The notes below the pieces were generated by a model. That model was not told the origin of the DNA. It made no database searches and saw only the letters and a list, made by a program, of their open reading frames with translations. Below, in pieces: positions 7,126-9,081 of a stretch of DNA of 9,081 bases. The position numbers were made by a program, and so were the translations under genes. The DNA comes from Nitriliruptorales bacterium (GTDB taxonomy: Bacteria; Actinomycetota; Nitriliruptoria; Euzebyales; Egibacteraceae), in the NCBI GenBank assembly GCA_007119305.1, contig SKPY01000161.1:1-9081 (forward strand), in the 5' to 3' direction. Numbering within the stretch: position 1 is the first letter of the stretch; each line of letters begins with the position of its first letter.

Positions 7126-7236
7126 GCCCACCCCCGTACACTGTCGCGAAGCCAGGGTCATCCGACCGGCCTGACGGTAGTCGAGACGCCGGCCGCCGGC
7201 CACCACAATCTACCTGTCCGAACGGGGGGTACACGA
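7126..7236. promoter_or_regulatory. Divergent intergenic region, probable back-to-back promoters
   Basis: These 111 bp separate the starts of the DUF4015 and deacetylase genes and should hold promoters for both. A 13-bp palindrome, GCCGGC-C-GCCGGC, lies at 7188-7200. TANNNT-type -10 candidates are TACACT at 7137-7142 on the plus strand, and on the minus strand TAGATT and TACCGT, read as the complements of 7208-7213 and 7175-7180. None has a clear -35 partner, so exact promoters cannot be fixed. The deacetylase ribosome binding site is the GGGGGG run at 7224-7229. Confidence 0.4.
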
Positions 7237-8361
7237 ATGCTCCGCCACCGCGCTGCGGCGTTCGCCGTGGTCGCGCTCGTCGCAGCCTGCTCCGGGCCTG
7301 CGCAGACTGCCGAGGGCGGCGCGGCGGCCGGGGGCGGCGACTCCACGCTACCGGATCCCGACGCGACCGCGGCACCAGCAGACCCCGACGCGACCGCAGG
7401 CCCGCCAGCCGAGCCCACCGCGACGCCCACCCCCACCCCCGCCGCGACACCGGACGTCGACCCAGCGGACGTCGGCGCGAACGAGCTCGGGGAGATCCCG
7501 GTGCTCATGTACCACCGGCTCCTGCCGGACGGCGGCGGCGAGTACGACCGCAGCCCGGAGGGGTTCCGGGCGGAGCTCGAGTACCTGTGCGCGGAGGGCT
7601 ACCGGCCCATCCGCACGGTCGATCTCGTCCGCGGTGAGATCGACGTCCCGGCCGGTACCACGCCGGTCGTGCTCACGTTCGACGACTCGACCCGGGAGCA
7701 GCTGGCGTTCACCGCGGACGGCGACGTCGATCCGGATACGGCCATCGGCATCCTGCGCGACGTCGCGGCCGGCTGCGACGGCTTCGAGGCCCGCGCGTCC
7801 CTGTACGTGAACGCCTATCCGTTCGGCGGCGGGCAGGACAGCGACGAGCTGGTGACCTGGCTCCACGACCACGGCTTCGAGCTCGGCAACCACACCGCCG
7901 GCCACGTGAACCTGCGCAACCTGCCCGCCTCCGAGGTGCAGCGCGAGCTCGCCGCCGGGGTCGAGGTGATCACCGACGTCGTCGTCGACGCCGAGGTGGT
8001 GACGCTCTCGCTACCCTTCGGCATCTGGCCGGAGGACCGCGGTCTCGCTGCATCCGGCGCGCACGAGGGTCGCACCTACGACCACGAGGGGATCCTGCTG
8101 GTCGGCGCCGGGCCCGCATCCTCGCCGTTCCACGCCGAGTTCGAGCCGCTCGCCATCCCCCGGATCCGCTCCGGAGCCTGGGACGGCGGAGAGCCGGACT
8201 TCTCCAGCGGGTTCTGGTTCGACGTGTTCGAGCGCAACCCGCACCGGCTCTACGTGTCGGACGGCAACCCCGCCACGATCTCGTTCCCCGAGGAGCTCGC
8301 CGACGAGCTCGCACCGGGGTTCGAGGAGCGCGCGAACCCCTACGCGGCAGAATCGCGTTAG
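7237..8361 (+). CDS. Lipoprotein polysaccharide deacetylase (CE4/NodB-like)
   Basis: A 374-aa exported lipoprotein predicted to remove N- or O-acetyl groups from a cell-wall or extracellular polysaccharide. The signal peptide ends in lipobox ALVAAC with lipidated C18. A stalk rich in alanine, proline, threonine and aspartate runs from about 19 to 80 and contains the repeated unit PDATA. The catalytic domain begins at IPVLMYHRL (87-95). CE4 motif 1 is TFDDS with D149 as likely base and D150 as metal ligand; motif 2 is NHTAGH with H219 and H223 as the two metal histidines; LSLPFG at about 253-258 stands where motif 3 (usually RxPxG) is expected, without the arginine. The metal triad is complete, so activity is likely. 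The start is ATG 7237 with GGGGGG 7 nt upstream; the open frame continues far upstream but there it only mirrors the minus-strand gene. The substrate cannot be told from sequence. Confidence 0.88.
   Translation: MLRHRAAAFAVVALVAACSGPAQTAEGGAAAGGGDSTLPDPDATAAPADPDATAGPPAEPTATPTPTPAATPDVDPADVGANELGEIPVLMYHRLLPDGGGEYDRSPEGFRAELEYLCAEGYRPIRTVDLVRGEIDVPAGTTPVVLTFDDSTREQLAFTADGDVDPDTAIGILRDVAAGCDGFEARASLYVNAYPFGGGQDSDELVTWLHDHGFELGNHTAGHVNLRNLPASEVQRELAAGVEVITDVVVDAEVVTLSLPFGIWPEDRGLAASGAHEGRTYDHEGILLVGAGPASSPFHAEFEPLAIPRIRSGAWDGGEPDFSSGFWFDVFERNPHRLYVSDGNPATISFPEELADELAPGFEERANPYAAESR
7357..7397 (+). repeat. Direct repeat in the deacetylase stalk
   Basis: CCCGACGCGACCGC occurs at 7357-7370 and again, identical, at 7384-7397 (27-bp period, 9 codons). 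It encodes two PDATA units in the flexible linker after the lipobox. It looks like local duplication in a low-constraint spacer. Confidence 0.75.
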
Positions 8362-8396
8362 CCTCGCGCCGCCGTGGCGGCCGCGCGTTACCCTCG
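8354..8396 (+). repeat. Direct repeat with -10-like TANNNT before the LytR_C gene
   Basis: CGCGTTAGCCTCG (8354-8366) and CGCGTTACCCTCG (8384-8396) match at 12 of 13 bases with a 30-bp period. Each contains a TANNNT hexamer (TAGCCT 8359-8364 and TACCCT 8389-8394), and each is followed shortly by GTGGCG (8374 and 8401). The first copy overlaps the TAG stop of the deacetylase gene. The second hexamer ends 6 nt before GTG 8401, the spacing expected if transcription starts at the start codon itself. Confidence 0.6.
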
Positions 8397-8400
8397 AAGC

Positions 8401-8970
8401 GTGGCGAACATCACGACCATCATCCGCCATCTCGCCGGCGTGACGTTTCTCCTCGCCCTGGCGCTCACCCTGGTCGGCGGTCTCCTGTGGGCCCTCAACC
8501 CCGAGGCGTCGACCGGCTTCACGATCGACGGCGGCGGGGTCGCGACACCCGAGCCCGCACCGCAGCCCGCGCCAACCCCCACGCCCGACCCCAGCCCCCC
8601 GCCCGAGGAGCCGACCCCCACGCCCACGCCGACACCGACCGAGGATGCCGAGGAGCTCATCGCCGCGGCCCGCGAGCCGTCGGCGACGACCGTCCAGGTG
8701 CTGGAAGCGGGCGGGGGTCAGGCCGCCACCGAGGCCGCGGCCGCGCACCTGCGCGACGAGCTCGGCTACGACGTCGTCTTCGTGACCTCGGCCCGGGTCG
8801 ACGTGACCCGCACGACGGTGTGGTTCAGCCAGGGCAACGAGGACGAGGCCAGAGCCCTGCGCGCCCGCGACGCACGCGTCGCCGTGGTCGAGGCCAACCA
8901 GGGGCTGAACGAGGCCACCGATCTCCACGTGCTGGTCGGCCCGGACTGGGACGGCTCGGGCGGCGGCTGA
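8401..8970 (+). CDS. Membrane-anchored protein with LytR C-terminal (LytR_C) domain
   Basis: A 189-aa small envelope protein. Residues about 11-31 form one transmembrane helix, followed by a stalk rich in proline and threonine (about 49-80, with repeated PT units) and then a C-terminal domain at about 96-182. That domain reads TVQVLEAGGGQAATEAAAAHLRDELGYDVVFV in two parts, then TTVWFSQGNEDEARAL, and ends DLHVLVGPDW, which fits LytR_C (PF13399): a beta strand with a glycine turn, a helix, the tyrosine- or tryptophan-containing strand, and a closing V-x-V-x-G-x-D-W. LytR_C is found at the end of LytR-CpsA-Psr glycopolymer ligases and also alone on anchored proteins as here; its own function is poorly known. 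GTG 8401 is chosen because the helix follows at once and no Shine-Dalgarno is seen; GTG 8374, in frame, would add 9 residues. It follows the deacetylase gene by 39 bp. Confidence 0.8.
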   Translation: MANITTIIRHLAGVTFLLALALTLVGGLLWALNPEASTGFTIDGGGVATPEPAPQPAPTPTPDPSPPPEEPTPTPTPTPTEDAEELIAAAREPSATTVQVLEAGGGQAATEAAAAHLRDELGYDVVFVTSARVDVTRTTVWFSQGNEDEARALRARDARVAVVEANQGLNEATDLHVLVGPDWDGSGGG

Positions 8971-9081
8971 GCACGCCGCAGCCCGGGCTCGCACCCCCTG
9001 GCCCCGCGGGCCCCGCGCCTGGCCCGCGGACAGATACCGCGCCCGCGGCGCATCCTCGGGCAGCCCACCACCACCCAGCCC
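8971..9081. other. Gene-free 3' end of the window
   Basis: No supported reading frame is seen in these 111 bases; the sequence is almost entirely GC and includes the hairpin at 9004-9029. Overlapping minus-strand open frames look like complements of the LytR_C gene, not proteins of a known type. Confidence 0.5.
9004..9029 (+). terminator. GC-rich stem-loop after the LytR_C gene
   Basis: CCGCGGGCC (9004-9012) pairs perfectly with GGCCCGCGG (9021-9029) around an 8-nt loop, 34 nt after the LytR_C stop codon. A T-run is missing, so it is at most a U-less terminator-like hairpin of the sort common in high-GC actinobacteria. It might also protect the mRNA 3' end. Confidence 0.45.

Noticed and set aside
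5725..7236. Plus-strand open frame running from 5725 into the deacetylase gene (878 codons in all)
   Set aside because: The part before ATG 7237 mirrors the DUF4015 gene on the other strand. A good ribosome binding site and lipoprotein signal fix the real start at 7237.
8560..8640. CCCACGCC-type tandem repeats as a minisatellite or CRISPR-like array
   Set aside because: The units are irregular and in frame, encoding a proline- and threonine-rich stalk. There are no constant repeats with unique spacers.
8011..8994. Minus-strand 327-codon frame across the deacetylase and LytR_C genes
   Set aside because: Complement of two recognisable genes. Its glycine- and arginine-rich runs reflect the proline- and threonine-coding stalk on the other strand.

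Overview
The window is very GC-rich, with G or C at most third codon positions, frequent GTG starts, actinobacterial-type protein sequences and lipoprotein signals. It most likely comes from a high-GC Gram-positive actinobacterium; the sequence alone does not settle the genus. All genes read as intact except the first, which is cut by the window edge. No tRNA, rRNA, CRISPR array, transposase or integrase was seen.

Left part (1-5667, all + strand): a D-xylose uptake and isomerisation cluster. The order is the 3' end of a ROK-family gene (probably a XylR-type regulator), xylA (xylose isomerase), an aldose 1-epimerase (mutarotase), then the ABC importer as xylF (lipoprotein xylose-binding protein), xylG (ATPase with a single nucleotide-binding domain) and xylH (permease). 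Spacing is tight: 2 bp between ROK stop and xylA start, 15 bp between xylA and the epimerase, 10 bp between xylF and xylG, and a 4-bp ATGA overlap between xylG and xylH. The only sizeable gap, 2344-2481, lies before xylF and may hold a second promoter or operator. In the inferred pathway XylF captures xylose outside the membrane, XylGH imports it, the mutarotase interconverts anomers, and XylA makes D-xylulose. No xylulokinase (xylB) is in the window.

Right part (5668-9081): an apparently unrelated envelope or surface-carbohydrate block. A minus-strand gene convergent with xylH encodes a membrane-anchored putative glycoside hydrolase of the DUF4015 type. Divergent from it is a lipoprotein polysaccharide deacetylase (CE4/NodB fold). 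Next comes a small membrane-anchored protein with a proline-rich stalk and a LytR_C domain. All three are predicted to act outside the cytoplasmic membrane, suggesting work on cell wall or extracellular polysaccharide. The last ~110 bp contain no gene but do contain a strong GC-rich inverted repeat.

Most of the window is ordinary. The best second-look items are a perfect 14-bp GC-only hairpin inside the first codons of xylG, the half-size XylG, the duplicated TANNNT/GTGGCG block (possible leaderless start) before the LytR_C gene, and the divergent DUF4015/deacetylase pair. I did not find convincing evidence of a wholly new system.
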